Shown: piece after piece, positions 25,039 through 34,170 of the stretch
Position numbering within the stretch: position 1 is the stretch's first letter
How the letters are laid out: each line of letters starts with the position of its first letter
NCBI RefSeq assembly: GCF_040719145.1
Contig: NZ_JBFDUZ010000001.1
Span: 496,001-560,000 of the forward strand
DNA from: Paenibacillus sp. JQZ6Y-1
GTDB taxonomy: Bacteria; Bacillota; Bacilli; Paenibacillales; Paenibacillaceae
DNA: 64,000 nt
Direction of reading: 5' to 3'
The notes under the pieces: model-generated
What the model saw: the letters and a program-made list of their open reading frames with translations, nothing else
Database searches by the model: none
What the model was told of the DNA's origin: nothing
Program-made: the position numbers and the translations under genes

Positions 25039-25350
25039 ATGAGCCAATTGGAAAATGTAACGGTAGTCAAGCAAGCCAATGTATATTATGACGGTAAAGT
25101 AACGAGCCGAATTGTACTGCTACCCGACGGTAGTAAAGTGACACTCGGTATTATGCTAACGGGATCATACGAATTTGGTACAGATAGTCACGAGACGATG
25201 GAGATTCTAGCAGGTAAGCTGTCTGTTCTGCTACCAGGTAGTGACGAATGGCTGCATATCGACGGTCAAGCGACATTTGAAGTACCTGCGAATTCTAGCT
25301 TCAAGCTTGAAATCAGCACCGTTACGGATTACTGTTGCTCGTACGCTTAA
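25039..25350 (+). CDS. ppnP: Pyrimidine/purine nucleoside phosphorylase PpnP
   Basis: A 103-residue single cupin-domain enzyme, the usual size for this family (~94-105). Family features are [11 protein letters not shown] (17-27), [12 protein letters not shown] (~45-56), [22 protein letters not shown] (57-78), [13 protein letters not shown] (~87-99) and an aromatic/Cys end. PpnP (formerly YaiE/DUF1255) cleaves many nucleosides phosphorolytically to base and pentose 1-phosphate. A GGGGAGCGGAA site precedes the ATG. It stands alone between tkt and the pgi leader. Pentose-phosphate product use fits loosely with the neighbouring transketolase. Confidence 0.9.
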   Translation: MSQLENVTVVKQANVYYDGKVTSRIVLLPDGSKVTLGIMLTGSYEFGTDSHETMEILAGKLSVLLPGSDEWLHIDGQATFEVPANSSFKLEISTVTDYCCSYA

Positions 25351-25929
25351 TACGTATTTAGCTTAGGATAGCCTTGATTAGAATGGCTTAGGCTTAGAAT
25401 AGTTACACTTCGACCTATTGCCTGTTTTTAAGCTTCAGCAGCATTGCTAGTTTGCTGCCATAACATACATCATTGGCAGACGCTGATAACGACCGTTATA
25501 CTGGCGTTTGGGTGAAATACATGTATTTCCGTACAGTTTCGTTTCTGCATCGTGTTGGGGAAATCCCAACCATTCATTTCAAGGGATATAGTTTCTGTAG
25601 GCTTGTGACCTGTATACGAAAGGGAGCAAGCAGACGAAGCGGGAACCGTACGGAAGTATAGTGACGTTTTTGATTGTCGCAACACCGGGTAAAGATATAG
25701 GTATGGTAAAAAGCTGCTGCCGGCACATCCAGAATCATTCCGCTCATTTCGACAGTAGCACACGTATCGTATCAACTGACAGCCCGTGGCAGATCGCTTG
25801 CATTGCGACAATCATGGCGTCATACTGAAAGACGGGTAAACCTGATCGGTACAGAGAATCTTTGCCGGCAGGATGTTGGATACAGAAACCACGTGTATCA
25901 TGAATTCATTTTGGGAGGGTAACGATATT
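25351..25929. other. 579-base leader region of pgi, possibly a structured RNA
   Basis: No gene is supported on either strand. The region holds several long-range pairings: TGATTGTCGCAA (25671-25682) with TTGCGACAATCA (25803-25814), extended by TGACG (25662-25666) with CGTCA (25818-25822). GTTGGGGAAATCCCAAC forms a small hairpin near 25553-25570. An imperfect long stem joins ~25525-25547 to ~25630-25658. No T-box, known riboswitch or RNase P motif was recognised. Confidence 0.45.
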
Positions 25930-27285
25930 ATGTCTAAAAAAGTGAAATTTGATTACAGCAAAGCTCTTTCTTTTGTCGCTCAACATGAAGTGGATTATTT
26001 TGCCGAGCCAATTCGTCTCGCACATGAACAACTGCACAACGGTACAGGCGCAGGTTCCGACTATCTGGGCTGGATCGACCTGCCAACAAACTATGACAAA
26101 GAAGAATTCGCCCGCATCCAAAAAGCGGCTGAAAAAATCAAAAGCGACTCCGAAGTACTGATCGTTATCGGTATCGGTGGTTCGTATCTGGGCGCGCGCG
26201 CAGCGATTGAGATGCTGACGCATTCCTTCTACAATGTACTGCCAAAAGACAAACGCAAAACGCCTGAAATTTACTTCGCTGGTAACAACATCAGCTCCAC
26301 GTATGTGAACCACCTGCTGGAAGCAATTGAAGGCAAAGACTTCTCCGTAAACGTTATCTCCAAATCCGGTACAACGACTGAACCTGCGATTGCATTCCGC
26401 ATTTTCCGTGCCGAGCTGGAGAAAAAATACGGCAAAGAAGAAGCGAAAAAACGCATCTATGCAACAACTGACCGTGCTAGAGGCGCGCTGAAAACACTGG
26501 CAGATGCTGAAGGCTACGAAAGCTTTATCATTCCTGACGATGTAGGCGGACGTTATTCCGTACTGACACCAGTAGGTCTGCTGCCAATCGCCGCAGCTGG
26601 CGTAGATATTCAAGAAATCATGGACGGTGCTGCTGCCGCTGCCAAAGAATACAGCAACCCAAATGTTGCCGAAAACGAAAGTTACCAATATGCAGCTGTG
26701 CGTAATGCACTGCATCGTAAAGGCAAAGCAATCGAAATTCTGGTGAACTATGAGCCATCCCTGCACTTCGTATCCGAATGGTGGAAACAGCTGTACGGCG
26801 AAAGTGAAGGCAAAGACTTTAAAGGAATCTTCCCAGCAGCTGTCGATTTCTCGACTGATCTGCACTCCATGGGTCAATTCATTCAGGATGGTAGCCGCAA
26901 CATCTTCGAAACCGTTATTCAGGTTGAAGAAGTAGCAAGCCACATCACGATTGAAAAAGACGAAGACGATCTGGACGGCCTGAACTTCTTGGCTGGTAAA
27001 ACACTGGACTTCGTTAACAAAAAAGCATTCCAAGGTACGCTGCTGGCGCATACTGACGGTCAAGTACCAAACCTGATCGTAAATATTCCAGATCAAACGC
27101 CATTCTCGTTTGGCTACCTTGTGTACTTCTTCGAGAAAGCTTGCGGAATCAGCGGCTACCTGTCCGGCGTGAATCCGTTTGACCAAGAAGGCGTAGAAGC
27201 ATACAAAAAGAATATGTTTGCACTGCTCGGCAAACCGGGCTTTGAAAAACAAAAAGAAGAGCTGGAAGCACGTCTGTCCGAATAA
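25930..27285 (+). CDS. pgi: Glucose-6-phosphate isomerase
   Basis: A 451-residue glycolytic enzyme interconverting glucose 6-phosphate and fructose 6-phosphate, of the short bacterial type (~450 residues). Visible landmarks: [18 protein letters not shown] (~78-95), [15 protein letters not shown] (~139-153), [17 protein letters not shown] (~199-215), the phosphate/active-site region [10 protein letters not shown] (~317-326) and a C-terminal [18 protein letters not shown] containing the catalytic-Lys helix. GGGAGGG lies 11 bases before the ATG at 25930. Codon bias resembles tkt, so high expression is likely. A long, possibly structured leader precedes it. Confidence 0.97.
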   Translation: MSKKVKFDYSKALSFVAQHEVDYFAEPIRLAHEQLHNGTGAGSDYLGWIDLPTNYDKEEFARIQKAAEKIKSDSEVLIVIGIGGSYLGARAAIEMLTHSFYNVLPKDKRKTPEIYFAGNNISSTYVNHLLEAIEGKDFSVNVISKSGTTTEPAIAFRIFRAELEKKYGKEEAKKRIYATTDRARGALKTLADAEGYESFIIPDDVGGRYSVLTPVGLLPIAAAGVDIQEIMDGAAAAAKEYSNPNVAENESYQYAAVRNALHRKGKAIEILVNYEPSLHFVSEWWKQLYGESEGKDFKGIFPAAVDFSTDLHSMGQFIQDGSRNIFETVIQVEEVASHITIEKDEDDLDGLNFLAGKTLDFVNKKAFQGTLLAHTDGQVPNLIVNIPDQTPFSFGYLVYFFEKACGISGYLSGVNPFDQEGVEAYKKNMFALLGKPGFEKQKEELEARLSE

Positions 27286-27380
27286 GCGTGTAAACATTCT
27301 TCGCATCTCTGCAAAAGAAGCTGATTGAAAACTCTTTTCGAGGAAGCTACTTTTGATGTAAAATAGGATAAACTTCATGG

Positions 27381-27425
27381 AGAAAGCAGTTCTCTGGCCG
27401 AAGGGTCAGGGGGCTGCTTTCTTGA
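27381..27425 (+). terminator. Terminator after pgi
   Basis: AGAAAGCAG (27381-27389) pairs with CTGCTTTCT (27414-27422), with further inner pairing CTGGCC/GGGTCAG, then TTG. Confidence 0.65.
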
Positions 27426-27478
27426 TACCTAAATATGGTGTATGATATCTTTAGTAACTCGCATAGGAAAGGGACATC

Positions 27479-28123
27479 ATGACAACGGATAAGCCGGAAC
27501 GCTACAAAACGATAAAAGAAGCTGGAGCCAAGGGAATTGTGATTAAAAAGTCACGTTTTATTGGTCACTCCAAACCGGTGGCAACCGAAGAAGAAGCGCT
27601 TGAATTTATCGAGAGCATCAAAAAGCAACATTGGAACGCCACCCATAACTGTTCTGCCTATCTGATCGGCTCACGGGGTGAGATTCAGCGCCAATCCGAT
27701 GACGGAGAGCCAAGCGGTACAGCGGGCAAGCCTATTTTGGAGGTGATCAAACATCAGGGGTTGCAGGATATCGCCATTGTGGTTACGCGTTATTTTGGCG
27801 GTATTATGCTAGGAGCAGGCGGGCTGATTCGTGCCTATACGGACGGGGCGGTTGCTGCTATTGAAGCCGGACAGTCGATCACCAATGTGCTTCATCAGGA
27901 AGTGCTGGTTGAGATTGAATACACATGGCTGGGCAAATTGGAGAATGAATTGCGCAATCGCGGCATTGTGATGGGCGATACAGAATTTACGGATAAGGTG
28001 ATTTTGCATTGCTTGCCGGTTGCTAGTGAGGCAGAGGCATTTCAGGCGTGGATGACTGATTTGACCCAAGGACAGGCAGAGATTATGCCGGGAGAACAGC
28101 ACTATTTGATTGAACAGGATTAG
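27479..28123 (+). CDS. yvyE: IMPACT/YigZ-family protein YvyE
   Basis: A 214-residue member of the UPF0029/YigZ family. The N-terminal IMPACT domain (residues ~10-125) has KKSRFIGHSKPV, HNCSAYLIG, QRQSDDGEPSGTAGKPILEV and VTRYFGGIMLGAGGLIRAY. A C-terminal ferredoxin-like domain (DUF1949, ~145-205) has VEIEYTWLGKLENEL. The biochemical role is unsettled in bacteria; eukaryotic relatives affect translational control. An AAAGGGAC site precedes the ATG. It is not obviously co-transcribed with the TetR gene, as 164 bases separate them. Confidence 0.92.
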   Translation: MTTDKPERYKTIKEAGAKGIVIKKSRFIGHSKPVATEEEALEFIESIKKQHWNATHNCSAYLIGSRGEIQRQSDDGEPSGTAGKPILEVIKHQGLQDIAIVVTRYFGGIMLGAGGLIRAYTDGAVAAIEAGQSITNVLHQEVLVEIEYTWLGKLENELRNRGIVMGDTEFTDKVILHCLPVASEAEAFQAWMTDLTQGQAEIMPGEQHYLIEQD

Positions 28124-28287
28124 GATGATGACATATTCCATACAGGGAATGCGACGAACGGAAGACCGGTATGCCTTTGGGGTTGGCAATCCGGCACAAT
28201 AGCAGATGATGGATCTGCTGATGGTCCAGACCGTTACACAGTCGCAAGCCCGTTAGGCCAAATGCTTGCTTGAAGGGGAATCACACT

Positions 28288-28869
28288 ATGGCGCGTAGAG
28301 CGGTTGAGCAGGAGTTATCAAGAGAGAGAATTTTGGAGGCAGCTAGGCATCTGTTTGTGACCAAAGGTTACCGCGCAATCTCGATGCGGAGTATCGGTCA
28401 ACATCTCGGATATAGCCACGGTTCGCTATATTATCATTTCAAGGAAAAAGCGGAGTTGTTTTATGCCATTGTGATGGAGGATTTTGACCATCTTTGTCAG
28501 TTGCTGATTCAGGTCAAAGAAGCACCAGACACAGGCGACAACAATCAGGTAGAACGTTTGCTACTGGAATTTATCCGTTTTGGGCTGAATAATGCCCACC
28601 AGTATGAAATTATGTTTATGATTCGCGATGAAGAGCTGTTGAGCTATTGTCGTGCTGAACAAGCGCGATGTTTTGAGGTGTTCGCCTCGATCGTACGTCA
28701 GCAGATGGATCTGAACGAGCATTCGCTGGAAGCGATGCATACCGTACCGCTAAGCTTGTTTTTATCGATTCTGGGTTTTATTTCATATTATATTCAGGAT
28801 CGCGTGAGCTTTGAGGAAGTGGAAGCGGCAGCGGTAGCGCATGTAAAGACCTTGTGCCGGGTATTGTAA
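28288..28869 (+). CDS. TetR/AcrR-family transcriptional regulator
   Basis: A 193-residue regulator. The N-terminal helix-turn-helix (residues ~8-56) has RERILEAARHLFVTKGYRAISMRSIGQHLGYSHGSLYYHFKEKAELF, the textbook TetR pattern. The C-terminal ligand-binding region is helical with a Cys-containing stretch near 125-135. AAGGGG lies 9 bases before the ATG at 28288; an in-frame TTG six codons upstream is not needed. The target is unknown. No adjacent efflux or metabolic gene on either side suggests a local regulon. Confidence 0.9.
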   Translation: MARRAVEQELSRERILEAARHLFVTKGYRAISMRSIGQHLGYSHGSLYYHFKEKAELFYAIVMEDFDHLCQLLIQVKEAPDTGDNNQVERLLLEFIRFGLNNAHQYEIMFMIRDEELLSYCRAEQARCFEVFASIVRQQMDLNEHSLEAMHTVPLSLFLSILGFISYYIQDRVSFEEVEAAAVAHVKTLCRVL

Positions 28870-29088
28870 CCACACAGACCATTCTAGCCTACATGGACGA
28901 TACAACCGATCCTTACCGAGGTGCAACACCGTAACCGTATCATGGATATAACTGAATACTGGAGCAAAGGATGAAGTACGTGCGTCGATATGCTTTAAGG
29001 CTTTCCCCTGTCAAAACGTTGAATCCCTATAGCGGGAGTAGACGGGGGGAGCATCTGCCTGTAGATACTCATATGTGGGAATACGATC

Positions 29089-29136
29089 AAAGGCGGCTTA
29101 CCTGATACAGCATGATCAGGAAGCCGCCTTTTTGGT
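29089..29136. terminator. Bidirectional terminator between tetR and yjbQ-like genes
   Basis: AAAGGCGGCTT (29089-29099) plus CCTGAT pair with ATCAGG plus AAGCCGCCTTT (29116-29131), with one bulged base. T follows on the plus side, and T (from A on the plus strand) on the minus side. Confidence 0.85.
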
Positions 29137-29156
29137 TATCCTTTTTTACCTAATAA

Positions 29157-29558
29157 TTAACCCGCCATAATTTTGATCAAATATTGACGCTGGCGTGGGC
29201 CGTCAAATTCGCAGAAATAGATGCCTTGCCAGCGACCGAGTAGCAGCTTGCCATCATGGATGATGACCGTTTGCGATGGACCGGTGGTGATGGATTTGAG
29301 ATGGGAGGCAGTATTACCTTCCATATGGCGATATTTTGGATGCTCCCACGGATATACTTCGTCCAGACGCATCAATACATCATGCTTAACATCAGGATCG
29401 GCATTTTCATTGATGGCGATGCCTGCGGTGGTATGTGGGCAATAAATCAGAACGGTTCCTTCCTGCACGCCACTGCGGCTGACTACTGCGGCAACCTCGC
29501 GTGTAATATCTCTCATCTCGTCGCGCTTTCCGGTGGATAATTGCATCGTTTCCAACAT
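29157..29558 (-). CDS. YjbQ/UPF0047 family protein (secondary thiamine-phosphate synthase type)
   Basis: A 133-residue protein with the UPF0047 signatures: VLIYCPHTTAGIAINENADPDV (~37-58) and YRHMEGNTASHLKSITTGPS (~76-95), then LGRWQGIYFCEFDGPRQR (~106-123). These supply the His/Glu cluster that binds metal. Members rescue thiamine auxotrophs weakly, but the true role is unknown. The ATG at 29558 has GAAAGAGGG upstream; a longer in-frame start at 29693 lacks a site. It is a single minus-strand gene, ending at the shared terminator. Confidence 0.9.
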   Translation of the reverse strand: MLETMQLSTGKRDEMRDITREVAAVVSRSGVQEGTVLIYCPHTTAGIAINENADPDVKHDVLMRLDEVYPWEHPKYRHMEGNTASHLKSITTGPSQTVIIHDGKLLLGRWQGIYFCEFDGPRQRQYLIKIMAG

Positions 29559-30146
29559 GATGATCCCTCTTTCGCTACTTTTTTTCAGTGTGGTGGTTAC
29601 ACTGCTGCCGAATGCACACAAATGACGGCAAACGGACGTATTGAAGACATTTTCTGCTTGTATATTACCCGATTTTATAGCAATGTATGTCATCTTTGAA
29701 GGAAGAAGCAGTTTTCCAACAGTGACAAAACATAATTCCAGACCCCTTGCCGAATGAGTGGAAAAGCGCGCAAAAAGGGCGTTTTGACAGTCTTTTTCGC
29801 CATGAAAACGTCAAAATTATAGCCATCGCAAAGGACTATTAATCATTTTGACAAAAAGTATGACAGTTGTTGACGCTAATGTGTCCATTTTGCTAAAGTA
29901 TGGCTAAGATTTAAATCCAAGTATACGAATAGGAATAAAGGTTAAAAGAGCATTGAGCGATATACAGAGAATGGGATGAGTGACATGGAGCATATACTGT
30001 AACGTCGCTTGATAGGGTGAAATGATGAGAGATTCCACGTATTGTTTCTAGGTATGATCTGATCTATGGTTACTATCCATTGTAAGAGTTATCTATTGGC
30101 AATGAATAATCGCAATACAACAGGGAACAGGCAAAGGAGTCATAGC
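29559..30146. other. 588-base intergenic region, upstream of the sulfate operon
   Basis: No gene is supported. An inverted repeat TTTTGAC (29782-29788) / GTCAAAA (29810-29816) and two further TTGAC elements lie here. A possible promoter for cysT is TTGACG (29870-29875), 18 bases, TAAAGT (29894-29899). No SAM (S-box) riboswitch motif is seen. Confidence 0.35.
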
Positions 30147-30965
30147 GTGAATAACACAATTATTCGACACAAAGGATGGACTTGGGGATTTCGTTCCACC
30201 GTTCTGCTGTACTTTTTGATCTTGATTGTGCTGCCGATCGCTGGCGTGTATGTGAATTCGTTATCGGACGGCTGGTCAGCTTTTTTGGAAAATATCAGTG
30301 ATCCGATCGCTTGGAAAGCAGTGCTGTTAACGCTGAAGCTGGCGCTGATAGCCACCTTGATCAATGCGGTGATTGGCACGATGGCGGCTTGGGTTCTCGT
30401 GCGATACGATTTTCTAGGCAAATCGCTGCTAAACAGTATGGTCGATCTGCCGTTTGCCTTGCCAACAGCGGTCGGCGGTTTGATGATTCTCGTACTGCTC
30501 GGTCCGCGTAGTCTCGTTGGTCAGGCAGCAGCATCACTCGGATTGGATCTGGTATTTCATCAGCCGGCCATTATTGTTGCCATGGTATTCGTTACCTTTC
30601 CGTTTGTGATTCGGGCCATTCAGCCATTGCTGGAGGAGTTGGATACGTCGGCAGAGGAAGCGTCGTATACGCTGGGTGCCTCGAAAGCACGGACATTTTT
30701 TAATGTCATATTGCCGGCGATGATGCCGGGGATACTGAGCGGCGGGATGCTGGCATTTTCCAGAGCGCTTGCTGAATTTGGGGCAGTCGTACTGGTAGCT
30801 GGCAATATCCCTGGACGTACGCTAACCGCTTCGGTTTATATTTTCAGTGAAGTGGAGAGTGACAATGAAGCGGGAGCAGCAGCGGTCTCGATTATGCTGC
30901 TGACCTTGTCCTTCTTGATCCTGTGGCTGATCAATCTGGTGCAGACGAGGAGGGACGCCAAATGA
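30147..30965 (+). CDS. cysT: Sulfate/thiosulfate ABC transporter permease CysT
   Basis: A 272-residue permease with six predicted membrane helices. The cytoplasmic coupling motif EEASYTLGASKARTFFNVILPAMMPGI (~170-196) contains the EAA loop that docks onto CysA. An AAAGGAG site 8 bases upstream selects the GTG at 30147 over an upstream ATG (30066) with no site. It is the first gene of a four-gene sulfate import operon, and its stop overlaps the cysW start (ATGA). In the cell membrane it forms the translocation pore with CysW. Confidence 0.93.
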   Translation: MNNTIIRHKGWTWGFRSTVLLYFLILIVLPIAGVYVNSLSDGWSAFLENISDPIAWKAVLLTLKLALIATLINAVIGTMAAWVLVRYDFLGKSLLNSMVDLPFALPTAVGGLMILVLLGPRSLVGQAAASLGLDLVFHQPAIIVAMVFVTFPFVIRAIQPLLEELDTSAEEASYTLGASKARTFFNVILPAMMPGILSGGMLAFSRALAEFGAVVLVAGNIPGRTLTASVYIFSEVESDNEAGAAAVSIMLLTLSFLILWLINLVQTRRDAK

Positions 30966-31759
30966 GACGATTATGGATTACACTCACATGGCTGGTATTC
31001 AGCATTCTGATTCTGATTCCGCTAATTGTGCTGGCAACCGGCGCATTCAGTGATGGTGCGGGTGGATTCATCGCCGCCTTGAGCCGTCCAGAGGCGCTGC
31101 ATGCACTCAAAATGACAGGATTGATCGTGCTGGTCGTAACGCTGCTGAACGGGTTGTTCGGTATTATGATGGGCATTTATCTCGTACGGGCGAATTGGCT
31201 TAGTCTACGGCTGCGGCAGCTCTTTAATAGCATTGTCGATCTGCCATATGCGGTATCGCCAGTAATCGGCGGTTTGATGATCGTATTGCTGCTCGGACCG
31301 GATACGGTGGTCGGTGCTTTTTTTGAACAGATCGGCTTCAAGGTTGTGTATGCTTTTCCGGGTATGGTGATCGCTACGCTGTTTGTGACGTTTCCCTTGA
31401 TGGTGCGTGAAGTGATGCCAGTGCTGCAAGAGATCGGCACCGATCAGGAGCAGGCAGCATCAACGCTGGGGGCATATAGCTGGAGAACCTTTTGGCAGGT
31501 CACTTGGCCGTCGATTCGTTGGGCGGTCATCTATGGAACGATATTGACGGTGGCGCGCTCACTGGGCGAATTTGGCGCAGTGCTGGTCGTATCGGGCAAT
31601 ATTATCAACAAGACACAAACGGCGACAACGCTGGTGTATCAGGATATGGAAAACTTTAACGTGACTGCTGCCAATGGTGTGGCACTGGTGCTGGCGGTAT
31701 TCTCCATTGCCCTACTGCTGCTCATGGAACGCGCGAAGAAACGAAAGGAAGTGCACTGA
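30962..31759 (+). CDS. cysW: Sulfate/thiosulfate ABC transporter permease CysW
   Basis: A 265-residue permease, the partner of CysT, with six predicted membrane helices. The EAA-type motif is QEQAASTLGAYSWRTFWQVTWPSI (~161-184). The ATG at 30962 overlaps the cysT stop codon and has GGAGGG upstream. Conserved segments SIVDLPYAVSPVIGGLMI and ARSLGEFGAVLVVSGNI match CysW proteins. It is followed one base later by cysA, so the three genes are tightly coupled. Confidence 0.93.
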   Translation: MRRLWITLTWLVFSILILIPLIVLATGAFSDGAGGFIAALSRPEALHALKMTGLIVLVVTLLNGLFGIMMGIYLVRANWLSLRLRQLFNSIVDLPYAVSPVIGGLMIVLLLGPDTVVGAFFEQIGFKVVYAFPGMVIATLFVTFPLMVREVMPVLQEIGTDQEQAASTLGAYSWRTFWQVTWPSIRWAVIYGTILTVARSLGEFGAVLVVSGNIINKTQTATTLVYQDMENFNVTAANGVALVLAVFSIALLLLMERAKKRKEVH

Positions 31760-31760
31760 C

Positions 31761-32825
31761 ATGCATATCGAGGTCCGGCATTTGGATAAGCATTTTGGCA
31801 AATTTCATGCGGTAAAGGATGTTAGTTTCTCCATAGAAAAAGGTCATCTGATCGGTCTGCTTGGTCCGAGTGGTGGCGGAAAAACATCGATTCTGCGTAT
31901 TCTGGCGGGCTTGGAGTCACCGGACAGCGGGGAGATTATATTTCATGGCAAGAAGGTCAACAATTTGCCACCACAAGAGCGCGAAATCGGCTTTGTGTTT
32001 CAAAACTATGCGTTGTTCAAGCATATGACGGTATTTGATAATATCGCCTTTGGCTTGAAGGTCAAAAAGCTGAAAAAGCCCGCAATTCGCGAGCGGGTGC
32101 AAGAATTGGTGGAACTAACCGGATTGTCCGGCTTTGAGCATCGGTATCCGCATCAGCTATCTGGCGGACAGCGGCAGCGGGTAGCATTTGCCCGGGCGCT
32201 AGCACCAGAGCCGCAGCTACTGCTACTGGATGAACCATTTGCCGCGATTGATGCCAAAATTCGGCAGGAACTGCGCACATGGCTACGTGAGCTGATTGAG
32301 CGGGTAGGCATCACCTCAATCTTCGTCACCCATGATCAGGATGAAGCGATCGAGGTAGCGGATGAGATTATGATTATTAACGGTGGACGTGTGGAGCAGA
32401 AGGGTACGCCGTGGGAAATTTACAAACAACCGTCCACGCCGTTTGTCGCTTCTTTTGTCGGGGAGTCCACAACGGTTGATGAGATTACGCAGCTCAAGGG
32501 CTTTGATCATCAGGTAAATAACAATGTTGCGCGTGCTCTCATTCGTCCTGAATATATCGAGGTTGGGCAAGCAAGCGAATTCCGTCTGCTATCGGCGACA
32601 GAGCAGGGCGTAGTGCGACATATGCACTTCCGCGGTAGCCAATGGATGGTAGAGGTAGAGGTAGGGTCGAACCGCTTGATCACGTATCGCTCCTTGGAAA
32701 AGGAAACGCTGGAGGTTGGACAGGATGTGCATGTACTAATCCACCGCGCGTATCTGTTTAACGATCAAGAAAGCTGGATTGCCGAAAACTCACTCAAAGC
32801 GGACAATGTATCGATGTTTATCTAG
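31761..32825 (+). CDS. cysA: Sulfate/thiosulfate ABC transporter ATPase CysA
   Basis: A 354-residue ATPase. Walker A GPSGGGKTS is at residues ~35-43, the Q-loop FVFQNYALF at ~78-86, the signature LSGGQRQRVA at ~133-142, Walker B LLLLDEPFAAID at ~152-163 and the switch His VTHDQDEA at ~190-197. A C-terminal TOBE-like regulatory region (~240-354) is typical of CysA. It energises the CysT/CysW pore. The ATG at 31761 starts one base after the cysW stop, with AAAGGAAG as binding site inside cysW. Confidence 0.95.
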   Translation: MHIEVRHLDKHFGKFHAVKDVSFSIEKGHLIGLLGPSGGGKTSILRILAGLESPDSGEIIFHGKKVNNLPPQEREIGFVFQNYALFKHMTVFDNIAFGLKVKKLKKPAIRERVQELVELTGLSGFEHRYPHQLSGGQRQRVAFARALAPEPQLLLLDEPFAAIDAKIRQELRTWLRELIERVGITSIFVTHDQDEAIEVADEIMIINGGRVEQKGTPWEIYKQPSTPFVASFVGESTTVDEITQLKGFDHQVNNNVARALIRPEYIEVGQASEFRLLSATEQGVVRHMHFRGSQWMVEVEVGSNRLITYRSLEKETLEVGQDVHVLIHRAYLFNDQESWIAENSLKADNVSMFI

Positions 32826-32847
32826 AAAGCCGAAGGAGGAATCCGGC

Positions 32848-33930
32848 ATGCAATCCACACAAACAAGCAAGAGCCGGCGTGCATACAGCAGCGGGCTACT
32901 GGCAGTCGTTCTGCTACTCAGTGTGCTGTTGTCCGCCTGCGGCAATGGGGATACCAATCAGCAACAAGCTTCCGCTGCTTCATCCACGGATGGCGATGTG
33001 ACGCTGGTGATCGGTGCGTATAGCGTCGCTAAAGATGCAGTCGGTGAGATTTTGCCCAAGTTTCAGGCATACTGGAAAGAGAAAACAGGGCAGAACGTTA
33101 ATGTTCAGGAATCATATGAAGCGTCTGGTACGCAGGCACGTGCTATCGCTGGTGGGTTTGAGGCTGACGTGGCGATTCTGTCGCTGGAAGGCGATATCGA
33201 CAAGCTGGTCAAAGCCGGTCTGGTTAAAGATAGCTGGCAAGAGAAGCCGTATCATGGCATGATCACTCGCTCGGTTGTCGTACTCGGTACACGTAAGGGC
33301 AATCCGCTTGGGATTCACAGTTTTCAGGATTTGGCTCGTCCCGGTGTGAAGGTGCTGTATCCCAATCCCAAAACCTCCGGTGGTGCGCAATGGGATATTA
33401 ACGCCATTTATGGTGCAGGGTTGAAGCAATCCGAACGCACGGAAGGGAAAAAAGATCCGGCAGCAGCCAAAGCATTTCTAGCAGCTGTGCATCAAAATAT
33501 CGAATCGCTCGATAAAAGCGGTCGTGCCTCGATGGCGGCATTTGAATATGGGGTAGGCGATGTGATCGTAACGTACGAAAACGAATTGCTGGCGCGTATG
33601 GCAAAAGGCGCACCATATGATCTGGTGATTCCCGATGATACGATTCAGATTGAGAATCCGGCGGCAGTCGTCGACTCGTACGTTGACAAGCATGGTACAC
33701 GCAAAGTAGCAGAAGCCTTTCTAAATTACTTGTACACACCTGAGGCACAGGAGATCTTTGCCAAGCATGGATTCCGTCCAGTCGATGAACAGGTATTTAA
33801 AAAACATGCTGCTGAGTATCCGATTCCGTCTGGTCTATTTGATATTAATTATTTGGGCGGCTGGGATAATGTACGGAGTACGCTATATTCCAAGCGTGGC
33901 ATCTGGTATCAGGTGTTGGCAGGTATTTGA
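32848..33930 (+). CDS. sbp: Sulfate ABC transporter substrate-binding lipoprotein
   Basis: A 360-residue lipoprotein. The signal peptide with lipobox LLSACG is at residues ~27-32 (Cys31 lipidated). The mature part matches the sulfate-binding Sbp/CysP family: LVIGAYSVAKDAVGEILPKF, VQESYEASGTQARAI (~90-104), NPKTSGGAQWDINAIYGAG (~175-193), VIVTYENELL and YTPEAQEIFAKHGFRPV. It captures sulfate (or thiosulfate) outside the membrane for CysTWA. GGAGGAA precedes the ATG. In this operon the binding protein is last, as in some Firmicutes and unlike E. coli cysP, which is first. A terminator follows. Confidence 0.93.
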   Translation: MQSTQTSKSRRAYSSGLLAVVLLLSVLLSACGNGDTNQQQASAASSTDGDVTLVIGAYSVAKDAVGEILPKFQAYWKEKTGQNVNVQESYEASGTQARAIAGGFEADVAILSLEGDIDKLVKAGLVKDSWQEKPYHGMITRSVVVLGTRKGNPLGIHSFQDLARPGVKVLYPNPKTSGGAQWDINAIYGAGLKQSERTEGKKDPAAAKAFLAAVHQNIESLDKSGRASMAAFEYGVGDVIVTYENELLARMAKGAPYDLVIPDDTIQIENPAAVVDSYVDKHGTRKVAEAFLNYLYTPEAQEIFAKHGFRPVDEQVFKKHAAEYPIPSGLFDINYLGGWDNVRSTLYSKRGIWYQVLAGI

Positions 33931-33935
33931 TAATA

Positions 33936-33974
33936 AAGGGAAAAGCACAATTTGTCGCTTTTCCCTTATTTTAT
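33936..33974 (+). terminator. Terminator of the sulfate operon
   Basis: AAGGGAAAAGC (33936-33946) pairs with GCTTTTCCCTT (33957-33967), followed by ATTTTATT. Confidence 0.85.
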
Positions 33975-34170
33975 TAGATGATCCAAAAAAACAATGGTTC
34001 AAATTGTTTATTTCTTCTGGGAACTTCGATTGAGTGGATACCGGAAATGACAGGAAAATGGTATACTTTAACGTATCATCACATGGATATAAATAACTAT
34101 ACTCATATAAACAGCCTGAATTTTCCTGTTCGCGATTACGGCACCATCAGGCGCAAGGAGAGAAGATTGA

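Noticed and set aside
25470-25811. 113-codon minus-strand frame in the pgi leader
   Set aside because: Cys/Ser-rich translation without domain features or binding site; the long-range base pairing of the region explains the open frame better.
25351-25929. T-box leader for pgi
   Set aside because: The conserved T-box sequence and the specifier-loop layout are not found, and pgi is not a typical T-box target.
30066-30146. Longer cysT start at ATG 30066
   Set aside because: No ribosome binding site; AAAGGAG fits GTG 30147, and the extra residues do not resemble CysT.
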